NCBI RefSeq assembly: GCF_040096055.1 | Contig: NZ_JBBMFK010000018.1 | Location: forward strand, 5,698-69,697 | DNA: 64,000 nucleotides | Source of the DNA: Pseudoflavonifractor intestinihominis | Lineage (GTDB): Bacteria; Bacillota; Clostridia; Oscillospirales; Oscillospiraceae | Direction: 5' to 3' | In this document: piece after piece, positions 49,740 to 58,623 of the stretch | Layout of the letters: the number at the start of each line of letters is the position of its first letter | Numbering within the stretch: position 1 is the first letter of the stretch | Made by a program: the position numbers and the translations under genes | Notes under the pieces: model-generated | What the model was told of the DNA's origin: nothing | What the model saw: only the letters and a program-made list of their open reading frames with translations | Database searches by the model: none

Positions 49740-51475
49740 AAACCGTACTGCGTCAGCTGGGCCGCTTCAAGCGGGACACCCTCCTGTGCATCGCGATGGC
49801 CGCCCTTGAGGTGGTCATGGAGATCCTGCTGCCCTTTATCACCGCCATCATCATCGACCAGGGGCTGGAGAAGGCCGATCTGCCCACTGTGTACCGCTAC
49901 GGCATCGTCATGGTGGTGCTGGCCGCCATGAGCCTGCTGTTCGGCGCCCTGGCGGGAAAATTCGCCGCCAGCGCCTCCTCCGGCCTGGCCGCCAACCTGC
50001 GTGAGGCCGTCTACAACAACATCCAGACCTTCTCCTTTTCCAACATCGACAAATTCAGCGTGCCCGGCCTGGTCACCCGGATGACCACTGATATCACCAA
50101 CGTGCAGAACGCCTTTATGATGGTCATCCGCATCGCCGTCCGCGCCCCCCTCACCCTGGTGTTCAGCTATATCATGTGCCTCATCATCAGCCCCAAGCTG
50201 AGCCTGACCTTCCTCATCGCGGTGGTCTTCCTCATCGTGGTGCTGGGCGCCATCATGACGGTCACCATCAAGATCTTCAACCAGGTGTTCCGCAAGTACG
50301 ACGACCTGAACGCCAGCGTCCAGGAGAACGTGTCCGCCATCCGGGTGGTGAAGGCCTTTGTGCGGGAGGATTTTGAGGACGACAAGTTCTCCAAGGCCTC
50401 CCACAACCTCTACCGACTGTTCGTCAAGGCCGAGGGCCTGCTGGCCTTCAACAGCCCCGCCATGATGGTGGCCATGTACTTCTGCATCATCATGGTGTCC
50501 TGGCTGGGCGCCCAGTTCATCGTGGGCGGCAGCATGTCCACCGGCGACCTCACCAGCCTGTTCAGCTACGTCATGTCCCTGCTCATGAGCCTGATGATGC
50601 TGTCCATGGTGGTGGTCATGATCAGCATGTCCCTGGCCAGCATCAACCGGATCAGCGAGGTGCTCCGGGAGACCCCCGACCTGAAGGAGCCGGAGCAGCC
50701 CGTCTTCCAGGTGGCCGACGGCAGCATCGACTTCGACCACGTCAGCTTCTCCTACAAGCACGGCAGCGGCAAGAACGCCCTGACCGACATCGACCTGCAC
50801 ATCAAGTCCGGCGAGACCATCGGCGTCATCGGCGGCACCGGCGCGGGCAAGAGTAGCCTGGTGAACCTGATCTGCCGGCTCTACGACGTGGACCAGGGCC
50901 AGGTCCGGGTGGGCGGCCTGGACGTGCGGCAGTACGACATGGAGTCCCTGCGCAACCAGGTGTCCGTGGTGCTGCAGAAGAACACCCTGTTCTCCGGCAC
51001 CATTCTGGAAAACCTCCGCTGGGGCAACCCGGACGCCACAGAGGCCGAGTGCGTGGAGGCCTGCCGGGCGGCCTGCGCCGACGAGTTCATCGACCGCTTC
51101 CCCGACGGCTACAACACCCGCATTGAGCGGGGCGGCGCCAACGTGTCCGGCGGCCAGAAGCAGCGGCTGTGCATCGCCCGGGCCCTGCTGAAGCGCCCCA
51201 AGGTGCTGATCCTGGACGACTCCACCTCCGCTGTGGACACCGCCACCGACGCCAAGATCCGCCGGGCCTTTGCCCAGCGCATCCCCGGCACCACCAAGAT
51301 CATCATCGCCCAGCGGGTCTCCAGCGTCCAGGACGCCGACCGCATCCTGGTGCTGGACAACGGCCGCATCGACGGCTTTGACACCCACGAAAATCTCCTG
51401 AAGACCAACGCCATCTACCAGGAGATCTATGAGTCCCAGGTCAAGGGCGGCGGCGACTTCGACCAGCCCGCCTGA
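49736..51475 (+). CDS. heterodimeric ABC exporter subunit A
   Basis: 579 residues from GTG at 49736, coupled to MarR (GTGA) with AAGGAGG upstream. A six-helix exporter domain (1 to about 320) and an ATPase domain with Walker A GGTGAGKSS, signature VSGGQ and Walker B VLILDDSTSA. The catalytic Glu position is Asp and the switch His is replaced (IIAQRVSS), the pattern of the degenerate-site subunit in exporters such as TM287/288 and BmrCD. It pairs with the next gene. MarR control suggests export of drugs or toxic compounds. Confidence 0.9.
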   Translation: MKTVLRQLGRFKRDTLLCIAMAALEVVMEILLPFITAIIIDQGLEKADLPTVYRYGIVMVVLAAMSLLFGALAGKFAASASSGLAANLREAVYNNIQTFSFSNIDKFSVPGLVTRMTTDITNVQNAFMMVIRIAVRAPLTLVFSYIMCLIISPKLSLTFLIAVVFLIVVLGAIMTVTIKIFNQVFRKYDDLNASVQENVSAIRVVKAFVREDFEDDKFSKASHNLYRLFVKAEGLLAFNSPAMMVAMYFCIIMVSWLGAQFIVGGSMSTGDLTSLFSYVMSLLMSLMMLSMVVVMISMSLASINRISEVLRETPDLKEPEQPVFQVADGSIDFDHVSFSYKHGSGKNALTDIDLHIKSGETIGVIGGTGAGKSSLVNLICRLYDVDQGQVRVGGLDVRQYDMESLRNQVSVVLQKNTLFSGTILENLRWGNPDATEAECVEACRAACADEFIDRFPDGYNTRIERGGANVSGGQKQRLCIARALLKRPKVLILDDSTSAVDTATDAKIRRAFAQRIPGTTKIIIAQRVSSVQDADRILVLDNGRIDGFDTHENLLKTNAIYQEIYESQVKGGGDFDQPA

Positions 51476-51492
51476 AAGGAGGAATCCCCTGT

Positions 51493-53379
51493 ATGAGTGA
51501 AACAAAATCCCGGGCCAGCTCCATCCCGGTGCTCCGCCGGGTGGTGCGCTACATGCTGCGCCTGTATAAGCTGCCCTTTGCACTGGTGCTCCTGTGCATC
51601 CTGATCTCCGCCGTGGCCACCGTGGTGGCCGCCACCTTCCCCCAGACCCTGGTGGACGACTACATCGCCCCCATGCTCGCCAGCGGCTCCACCGACTTCA
51701 GCGGCCTGGCCTCCGCCATTCTCCAGCTGATCGTGCTGCTGATTGTGGGCATTGCGGCCGCCTTCGGCTACAACCGCATCATGGTCTCGGTCAGCCAGGG
51801 CACCATGCTCCACCTGCGCAACGACCTGTTCCGCCGGATGGAGTCCCTGCCCATCAAGTACTTCGACACCCACGCCCACGGCGACATCATGTCCGTGTAC
51901 ACCAACGATGTGGACACCCTGCGGCAGCTTCTGAGCCAGAGCATCCCCCAGATCATCAACTCCTCCATCACCATGGTGGCCACCCTGATCACCATGCTGC
52001 TGCTTAACCCCGCCCTCACCGTCATCTCCCTGGTCACCGCCGTGATCATGCTGCTGGTCACCGCCAAGTTCTCCAGCCTGTCGGGCGCCTACTACGTCCA
52101 GCAGCAGAAGAACCTGGGCATTGTGGACGGCTTCATCGAGGAGATGCTGGACGGCCAGAAGGTGGTCAAGGTATTCTGCCACGAGGAGGCCGCCAAGGCC
52201 GACTTCCGCCGGGTCAACGGGGCCCTGCGCCAGAGCGCCGACAAGGCCAACCGCTACGCCAACCTGCTCATGCCCATCAACGCCAACATCGGCTGGCTCA
52301 GCTACGCCGTGGTGGCCGTGGTGGGCGCCGTCCTGGGCATCAACGGCCTGGCCGGGGTCACTCTGGGCACGGTCATCACCTTTGTGGGCCTGAACAAGAG
52401 CTTTACCCAGCCCATCACCCAGGTGAGCCAGCAGGTGAACTTCGTGGTCACCGCAGCCGCCGGCGCCCAGCGTGTCTTTGACCTGATGGACCAGACGCCC
52501 GAGACCGACGAGGGCTATGTGGAGCTGGTCAACGCCAAGGAGGACGCCCAGGGCCAGCTCAGCGAGGCGGAGCAGCGCACCAACGTCTGGGCCTGGAAGC
52601 ACCCCCACAAGGCCGACGGCACTGTGACCTACACCCGCCTGGCCGGCGACGTGCGGTTCTTTGACGTGGACTTCGGCTACGACGAGAACAAGCTGGTGCT
52701 CCACGACATCACCCTGTGGGCCAAGCCCGGCCAGAAGATCGCCTTCGTGGGCGCCACCGGCGCGGGCAAGACCACCATCACCAACCTGATCAACCGGTTC
52801 TACGACATTGCCGACGGCAAGATCCGCTACGACGGCATCAACATCAACAAGATCAAGAAGCCCGACCTGCGCCGGTCCCTGGGCATCGTGCTCCAGGACA
52901 CCCACCTGTTCACCGGCACCGTGATGGAGAACATCCGGTACGGCAACCTGGACGCCAGCGACGAGGAGTGCATGGCCGCCGCCCAGCTGGCCAACGCCGA
53001 CGGCTTCATCCGCCGCCTGCCCGACGGCTACGACACCATGCTCACCGGCGACGGCGCCAACCTGTCCCAGGGCCAGCGGCAGCTGCTGGCCATCGCCCGG
53101 GCCGCCGTGGCCGACCCGCCGGTGCTGATCCTGGACGAGGCCACCTCCTCCATCGACACCCGCACCGAGAAGCTGGTCCAGGACGGCATGGACGCCCTGA
53201 TGACCGGCCGCACCACCTTTGTCATCGCCCACCGGCTCTCCACCGTCCGCAACGCCGACTGCATCATGGTCATGGAGCAGGGCCGCATCATCGAGCGGGG
53301 CACCCACGACGAGCTGATGGAAAAGAAGGGCAAGTACTACCAGCTCTACACCGGCAACTTCGCCGAGGAGACCGCCTGA
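51493..53379 (+). CDS. heterodimeric ABC exporter subunit B
   Basis: 628 residues. Membrane domain 1 to about 340 with a longer linker (about 340-380, acidic). The ATPase domain has Walker A GATGAGKTT, signature NLSQGQRQ (degenerate, Gly to Gln), Walker B VLILDEATSS with catalytic Glu, and IAHRLST with the switch His. The altered signature with intact Walker B complements subunit A, so each dimer has one consensus and one degenerate ATP site. The gene begins 17 bases after subunit A with GAAAGGAGG. A terminator follows. Confidence 0.9.
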   Translation: MSETKSRASSIPVLRRVVRYMLRLYKLPFALVLLCILISAVATVVAATFPQTLVDDYIAPMLASGSTDFSGLASAILQLIVLLIVGIAAAFGYNRIMVSVSQGTMLHLRNDLFRRMESLPIKYFDTHAHGDIMSVYTNDVDTLRQLLSQSIPQIINSSITMVATLITMLLLNPALTVISLVTAVIMLLVTAKFSSLSGAYYVQQQKNLGIVDGFIEEMLDGQKVVKVFCHEEAAKADFRRVNGALRQSADKANRYANLLMPINANIGWLSYAVVAVVGAVLGINGLAGVTLGTVITFVGLNKSFTQPITQVSQQVNFVVTAAAGAQRVFDLMDQTPETDEGYVELVNAKEDAQGQLSEAEQRTNVWAWKHPHKADGTVTYTRLAGDVRFFDVDFGYDENKLVLHDITLWAKPGQKIAFVGATGAGKTTITNLINRFYDIADGKIRYDGININKIKKPDLRRSLGIVLQDTHLFTGTVMENIRYGNLDASDEECMAAAQLANADGFIRRLPDGYDTMLTGDGANLSQGQRQLLAIARAAVADPPVLILDEATSSIDTRTEKLVQDGMDALMTGRTTFVIAHRLSTVRNADCIMVMEQGRIIERGTHDELMEKKGKYYQLYTGNFAEETA

Positions 53380-53402
53380 CCTGCGCTTTTGCCCATCTGA
53401 CT

Positions 53403-53438
53403 GCCGGCTTCGGAATCAATTCCGAAGCCGGCTTTATT
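53403..53438 (+). terminator. terminator of the ABC exporter operon
   Basis: GCCGGCTTCGGAAT pairs with ATTCCGAAGCCGGC, followed by TTTATT. Confidence 0.85.
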
Positions 53439-53443
53439 CTCTC

Positions 53444-53493
53444 TTGACAGCGCGCTTTCCCGGCGCTATAATAAATCAAGATTTTTGGATTTG
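53444..53493 (+). promoter_or_regulatory. consensus promoter and ArsR box 1
   Basis: TTGACA (53444-53449), 17-base spacer, TATAAT (53467-53472). Directly after the -10 lies AAATCAAGATTTTTGGATTT (53473-53492), an imperfect inverted repeat of the kind ArsR proteins bind. A similar box recurs at 53864. Confidence 0.7.
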
Positions 53494-53503
53494 AGGTGTG
53501 CAC

Positions 53504-53815
53504 ATGGCCACAGTATACGAGGAGCGGGCCGCGGTGTTCAAGGCCCTGTGCGACCCCCGGCGGCAGCAGATTCTGGAGCTGCTGCGGGGCGGTGAAATCT
53601 GCGCCTGCAAGCTGACTGAGGCCCTGGGCATGCCCCAGTCCTCCCTGTCCTACCACATGAAAATTCTCTGTGAATCAGGCATTGTGGTGGGCCGCGAGGA
53701 GGGCAAGTGGACCCACTACCGCATCAGTCCCCAGGGCAGCGCCAACGCCGTGGAGCTGCTGCAGGAGATCACCGGCGCAGCGGAGGGGCAGAACCCCTGC
53801 TGCTGCTGCAAGTGA
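53504..53815 (+). CDS. arsR: ArsR-family metalloregulator
   Basis: 103 residues. ERAAVFKALCDPRRQQILEL and GEICACKLTEALGMPQSSLSYHMKIL make the ArsR winged helix. The CAC pair in the recognition helix region (ICACKL) matches the ELCVCDL-type As(III)-binding Cys pair. The C-terminal CCCCK adds further thiols. It would repress the operon until arsenite binds. The ATG at 53504 is chosen over GTG 53498, which lies in the SD. A small terminator follows the gene before the permease. Confidence 0.85.
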   Translation: MATVYEERAAVFKALCDPRRQQILELLRGGEICACKLTEALGMPQSSLSYHMKILCESGIVVGREEGKWTHYRISPQGSANAVELLQEITGAAEGQNPCCCCK

Positions 53816-53827
53816 CGGAATATCCCA

Positions 53828-53853
53828 CGCCACCCGGAACGGTGGCGTTTTTT
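53828..53853 (+). terminator. short terminator between arsR and the permease gene
   Basis: CGCCACC (53828-53834) pairs with GGTGGCG (53841-53847), followed by six T's. Together with ArsR box 2 downstream it suggests that arsR is also transcribed as a separate short unit. Confidence 0.7.
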
Positions 53854-53863
53854 CCGGGATTTC

Positions 53864-53883
53864 AAATCGAAAATTTTTGATTT
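53864..53883 (+). promoter_or_regulatory. ArsR box 2 before the permease gene
   Basis: AAATCGAAAATTTTTGATTT, closely similar to box 1 at 53473-53492, placed about 18 bases before the ATG of the permease. Confidence 0.6.
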
Positions 53884-53901
53884 ATTGGTTTAGGAGGCGC
53901 T

Positions 53902-54915
53902 ATGGAAACGTTGCAATCGGTATGGTACTTTTTCCAGAATGAGATTCTGGGCATGGCCTGGCTCAGCCGTCTGATGACCGGCCTGGTGGAGAAGCTGGGT
54001 CTGGACCCGGGGAGCCGGGTGGGCGGAAGCGTGCAGTTCTTCCTCTACGACACCGTCAAGATCATGGTGCTGCTGGGCTGCCTGATCTTCCTCATCTCCT
54101 ACATTCAGAGCTTTTTCCCGCCCGAGCGGACCAGGCGCATTCTGGGCCGGTTCCACGGCCTGGGGGCCAACTGCCTGGCCGCCCTGCTGGGGACCGTGAC
54201 CCCCTTCTGCTCCTGCTCCTCCATCCCCCTGTTCATGGGCTTCACCGCCGCCGGGCTGCCCCTGGGGGTCACCTTCTCCTTTCTCATCTCCTCCCCCATG
54301 GTGGACCTGGGCAGCCTGGTGCTGCTGATGGGGGTATTCGGCTGGAAGGTGGCGGTGGTCTATGTGGTCTTTGGCCTGATCGTGGCGGTTGCCGGCGGGA
54401 CGCTGATCGAGGCCCTCCGGCTGGACGATCAGGTGGAGCCGTACATCCGGGGCGGTAAGGTCCTGGACCAGCCCCAGGAGACTCTGAAAATCTCGGACCG
54501 GCTGTCCTACGCCTGGGAACAGGTGGTCTCCACCGCCAAAAAGGTGTTCCCCTATGTGCTGGTGGGGGTGGGCATCGGCGCCGTCATCCACAACTGGATT
54601 CCCGCCGACTATGTGGTGGCCCTGCTGGGCAGCCGCAACCCCTTCGGCGTGATCCTGGCCACCGTGGTGGGCGTGCCCATGTACGCCGACATCTTCGGCA
54701 CCATCCCCATCGCCGAGGCTCTGCTGGCCAAGGGGGCCCTGCTGGGCGTGGTGCTCTCCTTCATGATGGCCGTGACCACCCTGTCCCTCCCCTCCCTCAT
54801 CCTGCTGCGCAAGGCCGTCAAGCCCAAGCTGCTGGGTATTTTCATCGCCATCTGTACGGTGGGCATCATTCTGGTGGGATACTTCTTCAACGCCCTCCAG
54901 CCCCTGCTGGTGTAA
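53902..54915 (+). CDS. ArsP_1-type permease (PF03773-like)
   Basis: 337 residues with about eight membrane helices in two halves. The signature TPFCSCSSIPLFMGFTAAGL in the first half and GVPMYADIFGTIPIAEALL in the second mark the DUF318/ArsP_1 permease family. Members export trivalent methylated or aromatic arsenicals, or other thiophilic substrates. The CSCS motif would hold the thiol-reactive site. It lies between ArsR and a thioredoxin-like protein plus ArsC, so arsenic export is likely. No ArsB or Acr3 is present in the window. The start follows TAGGAGG. Confidence 0.8.
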   Translation: METLQSVWYFFQNEILGMAWLSRLMTGLVEKLGLDPGSRVGGSVQFFLYDTVKIMVLLGCLIFLISYIQSFFPPERTRRILGRFHGLGANCLAALLGTVTPFCSCSSIPLFMGFTAAGLPLGVTFSFLISSPMVDLGSLVLLMGVFGWKVAVVYVVFGLIVAVAGGTLIEALRLDDQVEPYIRGGKVLDQPQETLKISDRLSYAWEQVVSTAKKVFPYVLVGVGIGAVIHNWIPADYVVALLGSRNPFGVILATVVGVPMYADIFGTIPIAEALLAKGALLGVVLSFMMAVTTLSLPSLILLRKAVKPKLLGIFIAICTVGIILVGYFFNALQPLLV

Positions 54916-54981
54916 AGCAGATACCCTTTTCAATCAGTTTTCAATCAGATCATCACATTTATTCAAAAGGAGAGAATCGCT

Positions 54982-55335
54982 ATGGCACTGTTTGGATTTG
55001 GAAAGAAAAATGAAGAAAATGCTTCCGCCTGCACCTGCGGGTGCAGCTGCGGCTGTGAGGCCTCCCCCTCCCCCGCCGCCTCCGGTCCCATCACCAGTAT
55101 CCGGGTGCTGGGCTCGGGCTGCAAGAACTGCCACGCCCTGCTGGAGAGCACCCAGGAGGCGGTGCGCACTCTGGGTCTGCCCGTCCAGGTGGAGTATGTG
55201 ACCGACATGAGGGAGATCATGGCCAGCGGCGCCATGATGATGCCCGCCCTGGAGATCAACGGCAGAATCGCCTCGGGCGGCCGGGTGCTCAAGGCCGACC
55301 AGGTGGCCAAGCTGCTGACAGATTGGGGGAAGTAA
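54982..55335 (+). CDS. thioredoxin-like redox protein
   Basis: 117 residues. The N-terminal 35 residues are a Cys-rich leader (ACTCGCSCGCE), followed by ITSIRVLGSGCKNCHALLES, a CxxC active site of the redox-active disulfide protein 2/MTH895 thioredoxin subfamily, and MMMPALEINGRI with the cis-Pro loop. It sits between the ArsP-like permease and ArsC, where such proteins probably reduce ArsC or transfer metalloid. The Cys-rich leader could bind As(III) directly. Confidence 0.8.
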   Translation: MALFGFGKKNEENASACTCGCSCGCEASPSPAASGPITSIRVLGSGCKNCHALLESTQEAVRTLGLPVQVEYVTDMREIMASGAMMMPALEINGRIASGGRVLKADQVAKLLTDWGK

Positions 55336-55336
55336 G

Positions 55337-55732
55337 ATGGCAAGAAAGCGGATCGCCTTTCTGTGCGTCCACAACTCCTGCCGCAGTCAGATCGCCGAGG
55401 CTCTGGGCCGCCATCTGGCCGGGGACCGGTTCGACTTTTACTCCGCAGGCACCGAGACCAAGCCCCAGATCAACCAGGACGCGGTGCGGCTGATGAAGCA
55501 GGTCTACGGCATCGACATGGAGAAAACCCAGTACAGCAAGACCATCGACCAAATCTCCGCCCCCGACCTGGTCATCTCCATGGGCTGCGACGTGGGGTGT
55601 CCCTACATCGGCCGGGCCTTTGACTACAACTGGCAGCTGCCCGACCCCACCGGCCAGAGCGACCAGGTCTTTCTGGATGTGATACGGCAGATCCACAACC
55701 GGGTGGAGGACCTTGTAAAGACGCTGTCATAA
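55337..55732 (+). CDS. arsC: arsenate reductase, thioredoxin-coupled type
   Basis: 131 residues. AFLCVHNSCRSQIAEALGRH carries the CX5R phosphatase-like loop. The LMW-phosphatase fold continues with VISMGCDVGCPYIGRAF, holding the second Cys pair for the disulfide cascade, and DPTGQ as the general acid loop. It reduces As(V) to As(III), which the permease can then export. It begins 1 base after the thioredoxin-like gene's stop. The only unusual point is the pairing with ArsP_1 in place of ArsB/Acr3. Confidence 0.9.
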   Translation: MARKRIAFLCVHNSCRSQIAEALGRHLAGDRFDFYSAGTETKPQINQDAVRLMKQVYGIDMEKTQYSKTIDQISAPDLVISMGCDVGCPYIGRAFDYNWQLPDPTGQSDQVFLDVIRQIHNRVEDLVKTLS

Positions 55733-55761
55733 TGTTTCCCCCATCTCGGGTTATATGGTGC

Positions 55762-55812
55762 AAAAAACAGACTGGGCAGAGCGATCTGACGCTCTGCCCA
55801 GTCTGTTTTTTA
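55762..55812. terminator. bidirectional terminator
   Basis: AAAAACAGACTGGGCAGAGCG pairs with CGCTCTGCCCAGTCTGTTTTT around a 6-base loop. It separates the ars operon from the convergent PNPOx-like gene. Confidence 0.9.
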
Positions 55813-55838
55813 TCTTCACTTATAAGTCCCGGCAGCTG

Positions 55839-56354
55839 CTACTCCTCCAGCACCAGGGACTGCCGGCTGGAGCAGCCGGCTTTCTTGAACTCAGAACACA
55901 GGTAGTCGATCCTGGTGGGCCTGATGCGGATCAGGTTCATGGGAGGCGACTGCTTCTTCAGAAGCTCAGCGGGCACCTTCCGGTAGGCGGCATGGGCCAT
56001 ATACGCCTCAGAGAAGGGCTCCACCATCTCCGCCTTCCCCATGACCTGCATTCCGTGCAGACCTCCGGGGGAGCCGTATCCGTCAAAGATGGCCAGGCAC
56101 ACATTGTCGTTCTTCTCCAGAGCGATGAACTTCTCCCCGCCCTCAGAGAAAATCCAGAAGGCTCCGTCATGGTAGCTGTACTCGAGGGGCGTGCAGCGGA
56201 CAAAGTCCCCGGCGCCGGTGGCCAACGCACCGGTGTTCTTGGACCGGATATATGCATCCACCGCCTCCACCAGCTTTGCACGCTCCATCTTGACACTTCC
56301 GGCATCTTTTTCCTTCCAGTAGTCTATGGCCGCTTGGAATTCTTCATGCGTCAT
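55839..56354 (-). CDS. pyridoxamine 5'-phosphate oxidase-fold protein
   Basis: 171 residues from MTHEEFQAAIDYWKEKDAGS. The split-barrel flavin-binding fold is visible in GALATGAGDFVRCTPLEYSYHDGAFWIFSEGGEKFIALEKN (given in part), then NVCLAIFDGY and LHGMQVMGKAEMVEP. Such proteins bind FMN, F420 or heme and act on unknown substrates. The ATG at 56354 follows AGGTGAAGG; the longer frame to 56429 lacks an SD. No cofactor can be assigned from sequence. Confidence 0.8.
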   Translation of the reverse strand: MTHEEFQAAIDYWKEKDAGSVKMERAKLVEAVDAYIRSKNTGALATGAGDFVRCTPLEYSYHDGAFWIFSEGGEKFIALEKNDNVCLAIFDGYGSPGGLHGMQVMGKAEMVEPFSEAYMAHAAYRKVPAELLKKQSPPMNLIRIRPTRIDYLCSEFKKAGCSSRQSLVLEE

Positions 56355-56466
56355 TTCCTTCACCTCGCGTTTTTCGTCATGGCGATCCAAACGCTTCACT
56401 GCCGCCGTACCAGTTACAGTATACCACATCCTTCCTCCATCACAATTCCAAAATTGGGCTGATCGG

Positions 56467-56501
56467 GCCGGAATATAGAAAACACTATGCAGCCGGAATA
56501 T
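56467..56501 (+). repeat. direct repeat GCCGGAATAT x2
   Basis: Copies at 56467-56476 and 56492-56501, 25 bases apart, in the AT-rich 345-base gap before the small membrane protein gene. Possible binding sites for a regulator of that gene; otherwise I see no gene in 56355-56698. Confidence 0.35.
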
Positions 56502-56698
56502 TGTTTTTTCTTCCCATCCACATAAAATTAAATCAGGTTAATCTATATCAATTGCGGCGCGCCCTGTACCAATCCGTGAAGTCATCCTGCGCAGACACGA
56601 CCCGTTTTCCCAGCCGCAGGGCACATCAAGACCAGCAAAGCCCCAAAACAAGAGAGCACGTCCTTTCGGAGGCCGTGCGGAAAGGAAGGAACACGATC

Positions 56699-56986
56699 AT
56701 GAACAAACTCTACTCCAACATCGGCAAAAAACTGAGGACCCTGGCAATGGTATGCGGAGGCATCGGCATCGTATGCATGGCGGTCGGCATCATCGTGGAG
56801 CTGCTGACCTTCTTCGACACGTTCAACGGTGTGCTTCTGGTGTCCTGCGGCGGCAGCGGCCTGGTCGTCCTGCTGTCCTCCTGGCCGCTGTACGCCTTTG
56901 GCCAGCTGGTCGATGACGTGCATCAGATGGCGGGCTGCGGCGGGGTGCAGAAGGCCGCCGAAGCCGACCAGCTCCCTGAGCTGTAA
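56699..56986 (+). CDS. small membrane protein (95 aa)
   Basis: MNKLYSNIGKKLRTLAMVCG, then two hydrophobic helices (about 14-35 and 43-65: GVLLVSCGGSGLVVLLSSWPLYAFGQLVDD). AAAGGAAGGA lies upstream of the ATG. A common small envelope protein type in Oscillospiraceae, with no assigned role. It precedes the zinc-ribbon/TM/repeat protein by 13 bases and is probably cotranscribed with it. Confidence 0.7.
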   Translation: MNKLYSNIGKKLRTLAMVCGGIGIVCMAVGIIVELLTFFDTFNGVLLVSCGGSGLVVLLSSWPLYAFGQLVDDVHQMAGCGGVQKAAEADQLPEL

Positions 56987-56999
56987 AGGGGATGGGGCA

Positions 57000-58517
57000 A
57001 TGAGCGAGCGATATTCCAAGCTGTCCGCCCTGCCTGAAAATCTGTACTCCACCGGCGCTCCCGTGATCATCGCCGCCGGAGCTCTGCTCAAGGACAACCA
57101 GACAGGCAAGGTGCTGGCCCAGCTGAAAATCCGCAATATTCAGGATAAGGCCATCAAGGCGGCCACCGTCACGCTCACACCGCTGGACACAGTGAATCAG
57201 CCGCTGGGCGGTACGGTTGATCATCAGTATCTGGACCTGAGCGCGGCGCGGGACACAGATTTCGGGCAGAAGGTCCCTGTCTTTCTTCCGGACCAAGCCA
57301 CACGGGCCTTTTCCATCTCTGTGGCGCAGGTTATCTTTTCGGACAATACCATCTGGACAAGTTCCGGGGCGCCCTGGGAGCCTCTTCCCGCCCCCGTTAC
57401 GGCCGAGTCCGCATTGAAGGACAGGGAGCTTACAAAGCAGTATCAGATCAAATACGGTTCGGATTGCACGTTCATGTACAAAACAGAAAAAGACCTGTGG
57501 CAGTGCGCGTGCGGCGCGCTCAACCGCCAGAGTGAACCGTCCTGCCACCACTGCCGCAGAACGGCCGCTTACCTGTCAGCGCTGGATCTGGAGCAACTGA
57601 AGGCCGACCGGGATGCGCGTCTCAAGCAGGAGGCGGAAGAAAAGGCGGCGGCGGAAGAAAAGGCGAAGAAATCCCGCAAGCTGGCCATGATCCTTGTTCC
57701 CATCGCTGTTGTGGTGATCGTGGCGGGAGCACTGATCTACGGAAGCATGAAAAACAGCATCGCATATAACCATGCGGCATCCCTTCTGGAGTCCGGGGAC
57801 TATGACGGCGCGACCGCCGCATTTGAGGCCCTGGGCGATTACAAGGACAGCGCCGATCAGGCCCAGCAGGCCCAGTACGACAAGGCCATGGCCCTTGTAT
57901 CCTACGGTGAGACCGGCAGCGACGAGGGTCTGTCCCTCATCCTGTCCGAGGGCGAGGCTATCTCTTCTGACGCCAATCTCTCCAAGATGTACTATGAGGA
58001 AGCAATCGAGATCTTTGAGGCGCTGGGTACTTACAAGGACAGCCGGAAAATGGCCGACAGTACGGAATTTTATTTGGAACAGAGCATAAAGGCCGGAGAC
58101 TACAACAACGCCCTCGCGCTGATGGACAGCGGCGATTATATGTCCGCATTTCTCGAATTTGATGAGCTGGGCGATTACGAAGACAGCCGGGAAAGGACCA
58201 ATCTGGCCCTTTCCAAGATATTCGACGGAATCAAAGAAGATTTCGGCATCAGTGATGATGACCACTGGAAGGCCTCCTATGACGCAGACGAATGCCTGAT
58301 AACCGTCTCCTATAGCCTTGGCTCAGAGGGAGGCATGACGCCGGAAGCATTCCTGTCTTCAATTGATGAAGGCACCCGTTCTGCGATCGAGGGTTCCATT
58401 GAAGATACCTGGCATGTCTTTGATGGCATCTTTGTGGACTGCCTGGGGATTCCCTGTCAGGTATGCTATTATCTCAACTGGGACAGCGAGGAGCCGGTTT
58501 TCACCTATCCGGACTGA
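57000..58517 (+). CDS. zinc-ribbon, transmembrane and TPR-like repeat protein
   Basis: 505 residues. The N-terminal beta-rich domain (about 1-150) resembles cytosolic ligand or adapter domains of unknown type. A zinc ribbon follows (WQCACGALNRQSEPSCHHC, about 165-185), then an Ala/Glu/Lys coiled coil, one membrane helix (about 226-250: LAMILVPIAVVVIVAGALIYG) and an extracellular part with repeated AxxxFEALGDYKDSxxxA units (about 262-420), like the TPR-like repeats of clostridial surface proteins. The C-terminal 80 residues form a separate domain. It may link an internal signal to outside sensing. The ATG at 57000 has GGGGATGGGG-type SD only, so the start is less sure than the frame. Confidence 0.65.
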   Translation: MSERYSKLSALPENLYSTGAPVIIAAGALLKDNQTGKVLAQLKIRNIQDKAIKAATVTLTPLDTVNQPLGGTVDHQYLDLSAARDTDFGQKVPVFLPDQATRAFSISVAQVIFSDNTIWTSSGAPWEPLPAPVTAESALKDRELTKQYQIKYGSDCTFMYKTEKDLWQCACGALNRQSEPSCHHCRRTAAYLSALDLEQLKADRDARLKQEAEEKAAAEEKAKKSRKLAMILVPIAVVVIVAGALIYGSMKNSIAYNHAASLLESGDYDGATAAFEALGDYKDSADQAQQAQYDKAMALVSYGETGSDEGLSLILSEGEAISSDANLSKMYYEEAIEIFEALGTYKDSRKMADSTEFYLEQSIKAGDYNNALALMDSGDYMSAFLEFDELGDYEDSRERTNLALSKIFDGIKEDFGISDDDHWKASYDADECLITVSYSLGSEGGMTPEAFLSSIDEGTRSAIEGSIEDTWHVFDGIFVDCLGIPCQVCYYLNWDSEEPVFTYPD

Positions 58518-58576
58518 GGCCGGAGGAGGCACAGACACTTCCGCCTTTTCCTTATGCACCCCACCGCAGCTGACTG

Positions 58577-58612
58577 CAAAAAATCCCCGGACCTTCCGGT
58601 CCGGGGATTTTT
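58577..58612. terminator. terminator of the zinc-ribbon/TM gene
   Basis: AAAAAATCCCCGGACC pairs with GGTCCGGGGATTTTT. A copy of its 5' arm occurs again at 58797-58817. Confidence 0.85.
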
Positions 58613-58623
58613 ACTCGCTCAGA

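Noticed and set aside
49715..53307. Two long minus-strand frames opposite the ABC exporter genes
   Set aside because: Shadow frames caused by codon bias. The plus strand carries complete ABC motifs.
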